This document shows, piece after piece, positions 37,762 through 45,625 of a DNA stretch of 64,000 nt (positions are counted from its first letter, which is position 1; every line of letters starts with the position of its first letter). A model generated the notes under the pieces. It saw only the letters and a list, made by a program, of their open reading frames with translations. It searched no databases and was not told where the DNA came from. Source of the stretch: Rhodobiaceae bacterium. Lineage in GTDB: Bacteria; Pseudomonadota; Alphaproteobacteria; Parvibaculales; Parvibaculaceae. The position numbers and the translations under genes were made by a program. The stretch spans positions 1 to 64,000 of the forward strand of contig JAAWWE010000003.1 of NCBI GenBank assembly GCA_021404525.1, in the 5' to 3' direction.

Positions 37762-38367
37762 TTGGACCCCCTGTTGAGTGAACCTATCGTCCGCATTTTG
37801 ATCTTCGACGAAGATGCACTCCGTGCGTCGGTGCTTGAGGAAGGGCTGACCGCCGCAGGCGGAACGGAGGTCACGATTGTCTCAGACCCTCATGGTTTGT
37901 TGGCAGCGATCAGCAATGCAGATCCAGATGTGATTTTTATGGATCTGCAGAGCCCCAACAGAGACAGCTTTGAAAGCATGCTTGCTGTTTCAAGGGCAGT
38001 GGCGCGGCCAATCGCGGTCTTCGTTGATGATGGCGATGCGGCCCGGATTGACGCAGCGATGGACGCGGGCGTGTCGGCCTACATCGTCGATGGGTTGAAG
38101 AAGGAACGTGTTAAGTCGATCCTCGATGTCACGATTTCCCGTTTCAATGCCTTCAGCAGTCTCCGCCGTGAACTGGAAGAAACCAAGGCAGAGCTCGAAG
38201 ATCGAAAACTGGTTGATCAGGCCAAGAGATTGTTGATGAAGCGGCGGCAGCTCACAGAGGACCAAGCCTATGCGCTGATCCGCAAGACGGCCATGTCGAA
38301 GAATACCAAAATAGTTGAGATCGCGCGGAGCATGATCGCGGTCGCCGATCTTTTGGGGGAAGAATAA
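37762..38367 (+). CDS. nasT: NasT, ANTAR-domain transcription antiterminator
   Basis: 201 residues. A receiver-like N-terminal domain (candidate phosphoacceptor-position D61 in VIFMDLQSP) is joined by a coiled coil to the RNA-binding ANTAR domain (about 130-190: KRLLMKRRQLTEDQAYALIRK). NasT binds paired hairpins in leader RNAs and lets polymerase read through a terminator when NasS senses nitrate or nitrite. Start is TTG 37762; no better start with a ribosome site was found. Precedes nasS by 4 bp. Two candidate target leaders lie downstream. Confidence 0.9.
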   Translation: MDPLLSEPIVRILIFDEDALRASVLEEGLTAAGGTEVTIVSDPHGLLAAISNADPDVIFMDLQSPNRDSFESMLAVSRAVARPIAVFVDDGDAARIDAAMDAGVSAYIVDGLKKERVKSILDVTISRFNAFSSLRRELEETKAELEDRKLVDQAKRLLMKRRQLTEDQAYALIRKTAMSKNTKIVEIARSMIAVADLLGEE

Positions 38368-38371
38368 GCCT

Positions 38372-39478
38372 ATGACCGCTGATCGTATTACCGCCGGGTT
38401 CATTCCACTTATCGATGCGGCTCCCCTGATCGTTGCCCATGAGCTCGGATTTGCAGAAGATGTGGGGATAGAGCTGGCTCTTGTCCGGGAATCATCCTGG
38501 GCGACATTGAGAGACCGGGTCGCAGTCGGTCACCTGGAGATTGCGCACCTTCTGGCACCTATTGCGATTGCGGGGTGCCTCGGCTTGCCGCCGCTGCCCG
38601 TCTCCGTCATTGCCCCCCTGGCGCTCGGAACTGGCCGTAATGCCATTACCGTTAGTCTGGCGTTGGCTGAGACTCTTGGGAGATATGGCGAGCTCGAGGG
38701 AAACGCTACCGTGACTGGCGATGCTTTGAATGCGCTGACCAGAGACCGCGGCCCCAGCAATCAAGTCACGATTGCGGTCGTTCACCCTTTCTCTGCTCAT
38801 GCTTACCTTCTCAACTATTGGCTACGTGGAAGCGGCATTCGCCCGAACGAAGATGTTGTCGTGGAAGTGTTGCCTCCTTCGCTGATGGTTGACGCCCTGA
38901 AAAGCGGCCGCATTGATGCTTGTTGTGTGGGGGAACCCTGGAACACAGTTGCACAGAATGAGGGTGTTGGCCGCGCGGTGGTGGCTTGTGATGATATCTG
39001 GGGCGCGAACCCGGACAAAATCTTAGGTGTGAGAAAAGTTTGGGCTGAAGAGCATCCAGATCTCACCCGAAACATAGTGCGGTGTGTTTTTCAGGCAGCT
39101 AAATGGTGCGATCAGCCAAGGAACAGAGACAGGCTGATCGATATTTTGTCGCAAACGCAGTATCTGAATTTGCCTTCTGATCAGGTTGGCCAGAGTTTAG
39201 GCGAAGACTATTTGCACTTTGGGCAAACGGCTGTTCGGGCGAGTTTTGCACGTCGCGGCACGACCTTTCCCTCGGCACAACATGGTTTGTGGTTCTACAG
39301 TCAGATGATCGAGAATGGCCAACTCGTCCATGACGAACAACATACTCAACGTATCAAAGACATGTACCGCCCGAATATATATCGAGAGGCATTGGCGGAA
39401 TTCGACGATGCCGATGAGGCGGAAATAGGCACGTCTTCTGCTTTTTTCGACGGTCAGGATTTCGGACCTTCGTTCTGA
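38372..39478 (+). CDS. nasS: NasS, cytoplasmic nitrate/nitrite sensor
   Basis: 368 residues, CmpA/NrtA-type solute-binding fold without a signal peptide (starts MTADRITAGFIPLIDAAPL), so cytoplasmic. Diagnostic features shared with NrtA here include the VHPFSAHAYLLNYWLRGSGI and CCVGEPWNTVAQNEG segments. In the NasS-NasT system the protein holds NasT inactive until it binds nitrate or nitrite. Cotranscribed with nasT. Confidence 0.9.
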   Translation: MTADRITAGFIPLIDAAPLIVAHELGFAEDVGIELALVRESSWATLRDRVAVGHLEIAHLLAPIAIAGCLGLPPLPVSVIAPLALGTGRNAITVSLALAETLGRYGELEGNATVTGDALNALTRDRGPSNQVTIAVVHPFSAHAYLLNYWLRGSGIRPNEDVVVEVLPPSLMVDALKSGRIDACCVGEPWNTVAQNEGVGRAVVACDDIWGANPDKILGVRKVWAEEHPDLTRNIVRCVFQAAKWCDQPRNRDRLIDILSQTQYLNLPSDQVGQSLGEDYLHFGQTAVRASFARRGTTFPSAQHGLWFYSQMIENGQLVHDEQHTQRIKDMYRPNIYREALAEFDDADEAEIGTSSAFFDGQDFGPSF

Positions 39479-39506
39479 TTGCACGACAGGCGTCTGCCAC
39501 AGCTTG

Positions 39507-39519
39507 TGTGCAATGCACA
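39507..39519. promoter_or_regulatory. enhancer-like palindrome before the porin gene
   Basis: tgtgca-a-tgcaca, a perfect 13-bp palindrome, 95-110 bp upstream of the sigma-54 promoter at 39613. The matching element before nrtA is ttgtgcattgcacaa. Position fits an NtrC-type activator site, though the half-site orientation differs from the enterobacterial consensus. Confidence 0.55.
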
Positions 39520-39612
39520 AAAAGAGGACAGGTTGTCCCTTGCGACGCTTACGAGGTGAGCAGGGTGCATGTGCCATATGCTGTTTGCTTAGGATTTCTT
39601 TAGCTCGGATGT

Positions 39613-39628
39613 TGGCACACTTGCTGCA
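39613..39628 (+). promoter_or_regulatory. sigma-54 type promoter of the porin gene
   Basis: TGGCACACTTGCTGCA: perfect TGGCAC -24 block and GG-N10-GC spacing. Transcription would start near 39638, about 110 bases before the coding start, so the leader hairpins are inside the RNA. Confidence 0.75.
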
Positions 39629-39639
39629 GGTAGAGGTTA

Positions 39640-39735
39640 GCCGCATGACGGCGAAGGCGAGCCAACATGGGCTCGCCAGATGGCAACGCTGCCGAAAGAC
39701 TCTTCAGAAGGGAGTCTTCGTGCAGCGTTTTTTTT
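39640..39735 (+). promoter_or_regulatory. leader with two hairpins and an intrinsic terminator (NasT antitermination candidate)
   Basis: Hairpins gccg-catga-cggc (39640-39652) and an 8-bp stem ggcgagcc / ggctcgcc with hexaloop aacatg (39656-39677) precede a terminator (39685-39735: aacgctgc...gcagcgtt then nine T) that ends 13 bases before the ATG. Architecture matches NasT-regulated leaders; the hexaloop has A at position 1 but not the expected G at 4. Confidence 0.7.
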
Positions 39736-39747
39736 GGAGTTTTTGCG

Positions 39748-40992
39748 ATGATGAAAATCAAACTGGGGTCGCGCATTGTGTCGGGTGTCAGCCTGGTGGC
39801 TCTTTTGAGCGCTGCGCCAATGATGTCGGGGGCTCTCGCAGCTGACAGCATTCTGGAGGCTTTGGATGAGTCTAAGCCGATACTGAACACCCGCCTGCGG
39901 TATGAATTTGTGGATCAAACAGGGCCGGCAGATGATGCAAACGCTGTGACAGCACGCATCCGGGCTGGTTTGGAAACCGGCAGCTATTTGGGGTTCTCTG
40001 TTCTCGGTGAAATTGAGGTCGTGAAGGGCTTAAACAATGAGTACAACTCGACGACCAATAGCCGGACCAACTTCCCTGTCGTCGCAGATCCGGACTCACA
40101 GGAAGTAAACCGGCTGCAGATCAAATATACCGGGATTGATGGTGTGGCATTGACGGTTGGGCGGCAGCGTCTGGTCTTAGACAATGCGCGGTTTGTCGGT
40201 GATGTCGGGTGGCGGCAAAACCAGCAGACATTCGATGCTGCGGTGGCTGAAGTCAGCGCCATCGACGACCTAAAAGTCACGTATGGATACATCGACTCTG
40301 TTCAACGCATATTCGGTAGTGAGAGCGTCAACGGCTCGTTCGAGAGCGACAGCCACATTGTTAATGCAAAATATAGTGGTCTTGATTGGGTAACACTGAC
40401 GGCCTACGCCTACCTGTTAGACCTGGAAGAGGCACCGGTTCTCTCAACAGCAACCTATGGCGGCAGCATCTCTGGAAGCATTCCGGTTTCTGAGGACATT
40501 CCGCTGAACCTGTCTGCGGAATATGCAATCCAATCAGACCGCGCCAATAACACGGCGAATATTGATCTGAGCTATTACAAAATCTTTGCGGGCACGAAAC
40601 TGGGTGGTTTCACCGGCGGCGTGGCCTATGAAGTTCTCGAAGGTGATGGAACTAATGGCTTCAGCACACCTTTGGCCACTCTGCACGCATTTCAGGGTTG
40701 GGCGGACGGATTCCTCAATACGCCCGCCAATGGCATCGAAGACCTCTTCGCTGAGGTCGGATATGTTTTTAAGGATGTCGGGCCATTGCCGAAGATCGTC
40801 ACGAAGGCGGTCTACCACGACTTTAGTAGTGAGCGCACAGGCACAGATCTGGGGGACGAACTCGATCTATTGGTCAAAGCTGTGATCAATCCGCATCTCT
40901 CAGCGACCGCGAAATTCGCCACGCTTGATGGAACGTCAGCGGGTCCGGCTGATCGAGACAAATTCTGGTTCCAGATTGATTTTAATCTTTAG
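39748..40992 (+). CDS. outer-membrane beta-barrel channel, alginate-export/porin-like
   Basis: About 414 residues from ATG 39748 (ggag 8 bases upstream). Signal peptide with hydrophobic SGVSLVALLSAAPMMSGALA. The mature part is made of alternating amphipathic strands (RLRYEFVDQTG, TARIRAGLETGSYLGFSVLG, RLQIKYTGIDGVALTVGRQR) and ends in the C-terminal Phe-x-Leu-like DFNL, as expected for a barrel inserted by BAM. Own NtrC/sigma-54-type promoter and NasT-type leader place it in the nitrate regulon, so it probably supplies nitrate or another nitrogen source across the outer membrane. Confidence 0.8.
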   Translation: MMKIKLGSRIVSGVSLVALLSAAPMMSGALAADSILEALDESKPILNTRLRYEFVDQTGPADDANAVTARIRAGLETGSYLGFSVLGEIEVVKGLNNEYNSTTNSRTNFPVVADPDSQEVNRLQIKYTGIDGVALTVGRQRLVLDNARFVGDVGWRQNQQTFDAAVAEVSAIDDLKVTYGYIDSVQRIFGSESVNGSFESDSHIVNAKYSGLDWVTLTAYAYLLDLEEAPVLSTATYGGSISGSIPVSEDIPLNLSAEYAIQSDRANNTANIDLSYYKIFAGTKLGGFTGGVAYEVLEGDGTNGFSTPLATLHAFQGWADGFLNTPANGIEDLFAEVGYVFKDVGPLPKIVTKAVYHDFSSERTGTDLGDELDLLVKAVINPHLSATAKFATLDGTSAGPADRDKFWFQIDFNL

Positions 40993-41010
40993 TGACGGTG
41001 GCAGGCGCTC

Positions 41011-41025
41011 TTGTGCATTGCACAA
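41011..41025. promoter_or_regulatory. enhancer-like palindrome before nrtA
   Basis: ttgtgca-t-tgcacaa, a perfect 15-bp palindrome about 115 bp upstream of the sigma-54 promoter, the same relative position as the copy before the porin gene. Confidence 0.6.
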
Positions 41026-41129
41026 TAAATGAGCGCCTCCTGCCACGCTTGATGAAAAAGGGGGCGGCGGAGCAAGCGGGTAGATAGGTAAACCCCTGAA
41101 ATTCGCCGGAACCCAGCGAAAAGACCAAC

Positions 41130-41145
41130 TGGCACAACCTTCGCA
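41130..41145 (+). promoter_or_regulatory. sigma-54 type promoter of nrtA operon
   Basis: TGGCACAACCTTCGCA, with GG-N10-GC spacing. Predicted start near 41155, leaving a leader of about 155 bases that contains the ANTAR-type hairpin and the terminator. Confidence 0.75.
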
Positions 41146-41161
41146 AAGAAGGTTTCAAACC

Positions 41162-41269
41162 GCGCTCTCAGGAGCGCACCCATACGAAACTCCAATGGCG
41201 GGGTTTCTCGGCAGCGCTGCCAATCAGGAGGAACGCATCTTTGCCTCTTGATGAGCAGCGCTTTTTTTT
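41162..41269 (+). promoter_or_regulatory. NasT-type leader: hairpin with A1-G4 hexaloop plus terminator
   Basis: Hairpin 1: gcgctc-tcag-gagcgc (41162-41177). Hairpin 2: gaaactcc / ggggtttc with hexaloop aatggc (41186-41207), which has the A1 and G4 known for ANTAR target loops. A terminator follows (41213-41269: agcgctgc ... gcagcgct then eight T) ahead of nrtA. This fits nitrate-induced antitermination by the NasT encoded upstream. Confidence 0.8.
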
Positions 41270-41309
41270 GCCTTCACGCCGGAGCTTGATCCGGCAGCAG
41301 GAGTGAGAA

Positions 41310-42722
41310 ATGAAGATCAAACTTGCCAATACCTTCCGCGACTTTACGCGGCGACATTTCCTTCGGTCGGTGGCCGCGCCCCTGGCGGCTTTGGCCGTCG
41401 CGACCACGCCATTGGCCGCTGAGGAATTGATCCCTGAAAAAGACGAGCTGAAATTTGGCTTCATCAAGCTGACGGATATGGCGCCGTTAGCGATCGCGTA
41501 TGAAAAAGGCTTCTTCGAAGATGAGGGTCTGTTTGTTACGCTGGAGCCTCAGGCGAACTGGAAAGTTCTGCTCGACCGCGTCATTACCGGCGAACTGGAT
41601 GGGGCGCACATGCTCGCCGGGCAGCCATTAGCCGCGACCATTGGTTACGGCACCGAAGCGCACATCATCACCCCCTTCTCGATGGACTTAAACGGAAACG
41701 GTATCACTGTCTCAAACGAAGTCTGGGAGATGATGAAACCGCTCATCCCCAAAATGGAAGACGGACGACCGCAGCATCCGATTAAGGCTGACTATCTGAA
41801 GCCGGTGATTGAGCAGTTCCAGGACGAGGGACGCCCATTCAACATGGGCATGGTGTTCCCTGTTTCGACCCACAATTATGAGCTTCGTTACTGGCTCGCG
41901 GCCGGTGGTATTCACCCTGGCTACTACTCCCCGGCGGACATTTCAGGGCAGATTGCCGCCGAAGCTTTGCTCTCCGTCACGCCCCCACCACAGATGCCCG
42001 CGACCCTTGAGGCAGGCACCATCAGTGGTTATTGCGTTGGCGAACCCTGGAACCAGCAAGCTGTGTTTAAGGGCATCGGTGTGCCAGTGATCACGGATTA
42101 TGAAATCTGGAAAGACAATCCTGAAAAAGTCTTCGGAATCACAGCGGAGTTTGCCGAGCAGTACCCCAATACAACGATCGCCCTGACAAAGGCTTTGATC
42201 CGTGCAGGCCAGTGGCTCGACGAGAATGACAATGCCAACCGTGCTGAAGCGGTAGAGATCCTTGCCCGGTCCGAATATGTGGGTGCGGATGCAGAGGTCA
42301 TTGCCAACTCCATGACGGGTACGTTCGAATATGAGCGGGGTGACAAGCGCGAGATCCCCGACTTCAACGTATTCTTCCGCTACAACGCGACCTATCCCTA
42401 CTATTCCGACGCCGTCTGGTATCTGACGCAAATGCGGCGCTGGGGGCAGATTGCGGAACCGAAGTCTGACGATTGGTATGCAGACGTCGCTGCAAAGGTG
42501 TACCGGCCCGATCTCTATCTCACGGCTGCGAAAATTCTCGTGGACGAAGGGCATGTGAGTGCGGCTGACTTCCCTTGGGACACAGACGGATACCGCGAAC
42601 CTGTGTCTGAATTCATTGACGGCGTCACCTATGACGGCCGGACTCCTAATGACTATCTCAAGCAGTTCCCCATCGGTTTAAAGGGCGACGATCTGGTCGC
42701 TCAGCTTTCCGAGCTTGAGTAA
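41310..42722 (+). CDS. nrtA: NrtA-type nitrate/nitrite ABC transporter binding protein
   Basis: 470 residues. Tat-like signal ([19 protein letters not shown], cleavage near LAAEE). The CmpA/NrtA family phrases [36 protein letters not shown] and [19 protein letters not shown] are present. It captures nitrate (or nitrite) in the periplasm for NrtB and the fused ATPase. First gene after the NasT-type leader, likely start of the long nrtA-nasA transcript. Confidence 0.93.
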   Translation: MKIKLANTFRDFTRRHFLRSVAAPLAALAVATTPLAAEELIPEKDELKFGFIKLTDMAPLAIAYEKGFFEDEGLFVTLEPQANWKVLLDRVITGELDGAHMLAGQPLAATIGYGTEAHIITPFSMDLNGNGITVSNEVWEMMKPLIPKMEDGRPQHPIKADYLKPVIEQFQDEGRPFNMGMVFPVSTHNYELRYWLAAGGIHPGYYSPADISGQIAAEALLSVTPPPQMPATLEAGTISGYCVGEPWNQQAVFKGIGVPVITDYEIWKDNPEKVFGITAEFAEQYPNTTIALTKALIRAGQWLDENDNANRAEAVEILARSEYVGADAEVIANSMTGTFEYERGDKREIPDFNVFFRYNATYPYYSDAVWYLTQMRRWGQIAEPKSDDWYADVAAKVYRPDLYLTAAKILVDEGHVSAADFPWDTDGYREPVSEFIDGVTYDGRTPNDYLKQFPIGLKGDDLVAQLSELE

Positions 42723-42801
42723 ACGTGGTTGCTGGCGGGTCCGTTCCTGCCTGCCAGCATCTCCATCCTTTTCAATTCTCTAATTTGAAAGTTTCTTCTC
42801 G

Positions 42802-43890
42802 ATGACAATGGTCTCCACACCATCGGAAGTTCCGACAAGCGCCACGAAAGAAGAAAAACGCCAAGCGCGACTCGCGAAGATCAACAAAATCTCAATCTAT
42901 ATTGAGATGATTGGCCTCGGATTTCTCGTTCCAATTCTGCTCATGGCTGCGGGTGACAGCGTGAAAGAGCAGCTCCGCAATCTCTGGCGGGCGCTGCTGG
43001 TTCCCCTGATCGGCATCAGCCTGTTTCTAGTCGCCTGGGGTTGGCTGGCGCCGCAAGTACAAACCTCCCTTGGCGCCATCCCAGGTCCTCCACAGGTCAT
43101 GGAGCAGGTAGGTGTCCTTGTGGATGACCATTTTGCCGAACGGGCAAAAGCAGATGCTTTCTATGAACGCCAGGACGCGCGCAATGCGGAGCTCTTCGCC
43201 AATGGTCAGGGAGACCGGGTTAAATGGCGCACCTATACAGGTAAGCCAACAATCATTGACCAGATATGGACCAGCCTGAAAACAGTCGCCCTCGGCTTCA
43301 TTGTGGCAACGGTGTTCGCCGTGCCACTCGGCATCGTTTGCGGCCTTTCACCTCTGGCCAACGGGGCCCTTAACCCGCTGATCCAGATATTTAAACCGGT
43401 GTCTCCCCTCGCCTGGCTGCCGATTGTGACCATGATTGTGTCAGCGGCCTATGCAGGCGGTGACGGGGCGGTCTCGAAATCCATGCTGATCTCGGCGCTT
43501 ACTGTGACGCTTTGTTCGCTTTGGCCCACCTTGATCAATACGACCTTGGGTGTGGCGTCGATCGACAAAGATCTGATCAATGTCGGTAAGGTTCTGCAGC
43601 TCTCACAGTTGACGACAATCCGGAAGGTTGTGTTGCCTTCCGCCCTGCCGCTGATCTTTACAGGCCTCCGTCTCTCCCTCGGCGTCGGATGGATGGTGCT
43701 GATCGCAGCAGAGATGCTGGCGCAGAACCCGGGTCTGGGGAAATTCGTCTGGGATGAATTCCAGAACGGCTCGTCTGACTCCCTCGCCCGCATCATGGTC
43801 GCGGTCCTAGTGATCGGCCTGATTGGTTTCTTCCTTGATCGGGTGATGTACGCGCTGCAAGCCGCATTCACCTTCAGCGCACAACGGTGA
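42802..43890 (+). CDS. nrtB: NrtB-type nitrate ABC transporter permease
   Basis: 362 residues, longer than the usual ~280 because of an N-terminal extension with an extra hydrophobic helix pair (residues ~30-90) and a soluble loop. The core permease has about six helices and the EAA-type loop near GKVLQLSQLTTIRKVVLPSALP. GC-rich inverted repeat ggctgg... in the 79-bp gap after nrtA may stabilise the upstream mRNA. 7 bp before the ATPase gene. Confidence 0.92.
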   Translation: MTMVSTPSEVPTSATKEEKRQARLAKINKISIYIEMIGLGFLVPILLMAAGDSVKEQLRNLWRALLVPLIGISLFLVAWGWLAPQVQTSLGAIPGPPQVMEQVGVLVDDHFAERAKADAFYERQDARNAELFANGQGDRVKWRTYTGKPTIIDQIWTSLKTVALGFIVATVFAVPLGIVCGLSPLANGALNPLIQIFKPVSPLAWLPIVTMIVSAAYAGGDGAVSKSMLISALTVTLCSLWPTLINTTLGVASIDKDLINVGKVLQLSQLTTIRKVVLPSALPLIFTGLRLSLGVGWMVLIAAEMLAQNPGLGKFVWDEFQNGSSDSLARIMVAVLVIGLIGFFLDRVMYALQAAFTFSAQR

Positions 43891-43897
43891 GGGCGTT

Positions 43898-45616
43898 ATG
43901 AGTTTCCTGGACCTAACAGGCGTTTCAAAACATTACGGGGAAGGCGACAAGCGGACCAGTGTCCTGACCGACATCAATCTGTCGGTTAAGGAGGGTGAGT
44001 TCGTCGCCATTGTTGGCTTCTCCGGAAGTGGCAAGACAACACTCATCTCATCAATCGCCGGTCTGATTAAGCCCGATGGCGGCGAGATTACGTTGCGCGG
44101 AGAGGCCTTGCGCGGGCCGGGGCCTGACCGCGGAGTCGTCTTTCAGTCTTACTCGCTTATGCCGTGGCTCAGTGTCTACGGGAACATACGCCTTGGCATT
44201 GACGCGGTCTTTTCCTCTGAAGGCGAAGAAGAGCGAGACGCGCGCGCGACAAAGTACATTTCCATGGTGGGTCTCGCCCATGCAAGTGACCGGAAACCCG
44301 CAGAGCTCTCCGGGGGTATGCGCCAGCGCGTTGCCGTCGCCCGCGCCCTGGCGATGGACCCGGACGTTCTTTTGCTGGATGAGCCACTTTCCGCTTTGGA
44401 TGCGCTGACGCGGGCAAATCTCCAAGACGAGATTGAGGCGATCTGGGAAGCGGACCGCAAGACCGTCATCTTGATCACGAATGATGTGGATGAAGCCATT
44501 CTGCTTGCAGACCGGATTATCCCGCTGACACCTGGTCCCTCGGCAACTTTGGGACCCTCGTTTGAAGTCAATCTTCCGCGTCCACGGGATCGGACGGCGG
44601 TAAACAGCAACCCGGTTTTCAAAGCCCTGCGTGCAGAGGTGACCGGCTATCTGCTGGAGGCAAGCAAGGCAGAACGGGAAGCGCGGAAGGCCGCCGAAAG
44701 GGCGGCCCCTGATCTGATGCCGACAGCCCGCATCGAAAAGACACCCCCGCGGGCCTATCTGGATGCCGCCCGAACCAAAAATGAAAACAGGTTCGTGGAG
44801 CTGTTTGAGCTGAAGAAAATCTATCCCACGCCGAAGGGCCCGCTGACGGTGTTGGAAGATTTCAATCTGAAAATGGACAAGGGCCAGTTCGTCTCGCTGA
44901 TCGGTCACTCCGGCTGTGGCAAATCCACGGTCTTGTCGATGGTAGCCGGCCTCAATGAAATTTCGGGCGGTGGTGTGGTTCTCGACAATCACGAGATATC
45001 GGGTGCCGGCCCTGATCGGGCAGTGGTGTTCCAGGCTCCGTCTCTGATGCCCTGGTTGACGGCTCGGGAAAACGTGGCGTTGGGGGTGGACCGGGTTTAT
45101 CCGAAAGCATCTCCCGCCGAGCGCCGTGAAGTCGTGGAGTACTATCTGGAGCGTGTGGGGCTTGGTGACTCCATGCACAAACAGGCCGCAGAACTGTCCA
45201 ATGGCATGAAGCAACGCGTTGGTATTGCCCGCGCATTTGCCTTGTCCCCAAAACTGCTTTTGCTCGATGAACCTTTCGGCATGCTTGACAGTTTGACCCG
45301 CTGGGAGCTGCAGGAAGTCCTGATGGATGTCTGGAAGCGGACCCAGGTTACCGCGATCTGTGTGACCCACGACGTTGATGAAGCAATCTTGTTGGGGGAC
45401 CGCATTGTCATGATGACCAATGGTCCGCACGCGACAATCGGAAAAATTGTCGACATTGACCTCCCACGGCCCCGCACCCGCGCGGCACTGTTGGAACATC
45501 CGGACTATTACCGGTACCGCGAAGAGGTTCTAACCTTCCTCGAGGAATATGAGCATGGCGCAAAGCCAGCAAAAAAACCTGACATCAACCCAGCTGCTGA
45601 AGCGGCAATTGCGTGA
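43898..45616 (+). CDS. fused NrtC-NrtD type tandem ATPase of nitrate ABC transporter
   Basis: 572 residues with two complete ABC domains. Domain 1: Walker A GFSGSGKTT (40-48), signature LSGGMRQR, Walker B VLLLDEPLSALD, but the switch histidine is Asn (ITNDVDEA, N195). Domain 2: Walker A GHSGCGKST (336-344), signature LSNGMKQR, VB LLLLDEPFGMLD and normal H491 (VTHDVDEA). Cyanobacterial NrtC instead carries a solute-binding domain. One active and one degenerate ATP site is predicted. No separate NrtD gene follows. Confidence 0.92.
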   Translation: MSFLDLTGVSKHYGEGDKRTSVLTDINLSVKEGEFVAIVGFSGSGKTTLISSIAGLIKPDGGEITLRGEALRGPGPDRGVVFQSYSLMPWLSVYGNIRLGIDAVFSSEGEEERDARATKYISMVGLAHASDRKPAELSGGMRQRVAVARALAMDPDVLLLDEPLSALDALTRANLQDEIEAIWEADRKTVILITNDVDEAILLADRIIPLTPGPSATLGPSFEVNLPRPRDRTAVNSNPVFKALRAEVTGYLLEASKAEREARKAAERAAPDLMPTARIEKTPPRAYLDAARTKNENRFVELFELKKIYPTPKGPLTVLEDFNLKMDKGQFVSLIGHSGCGKSTVLSMVAGLNEISGGGVVLDNHEISGAGPDRAVVFQAPSLMPWLTARENVALGVDRVYPKASPAERREVVEYYLERVGLGDSMHKQAAELSNGMKQRVGIARAFALSPKLLLLDEPFGMLDSLTRWELQEVLMDVWKRTQVTAICVTHDVDEAILLGDRIVMMTNGPHATIGKIVDIDLPRPRTRAALLEHPDYYRYREEVLTFLEEYEHGAKPAKKPDINPAAEAAIA

Positions 45617-45625
45617 GGAGGAAAA

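Larger units (their letters stand above)
40993..41309. other. porin-nrtA intergenic regulatory region
   Basis: 317 bp without a gene. It holds the enhancer-like palindrome 41011-41025 nested in a longer dyad (gtggcagg-cgctc ... gagcg-cctcctgccac, perhaps also terminating the porin mRNA), a sigma-54 promoter (41130-41145), two leader hairpins and a terminator (41213-41269). Confidence 0.75.

Noticed and set aside
39656-39677. Second perfect ANTAR target in the porin leader
   Set aside because: The hexaloop AACATG has A1 but A instead of G at position 4, so only the architecture, not the loop, fits; kept as a weaker candidate.
44051-45499. 482-codon ORF on the minus strand
   Set aside because: Fully antisense to the fused nitrate ATPase, whose motifs are intact; composition is typical for a shadow frame.
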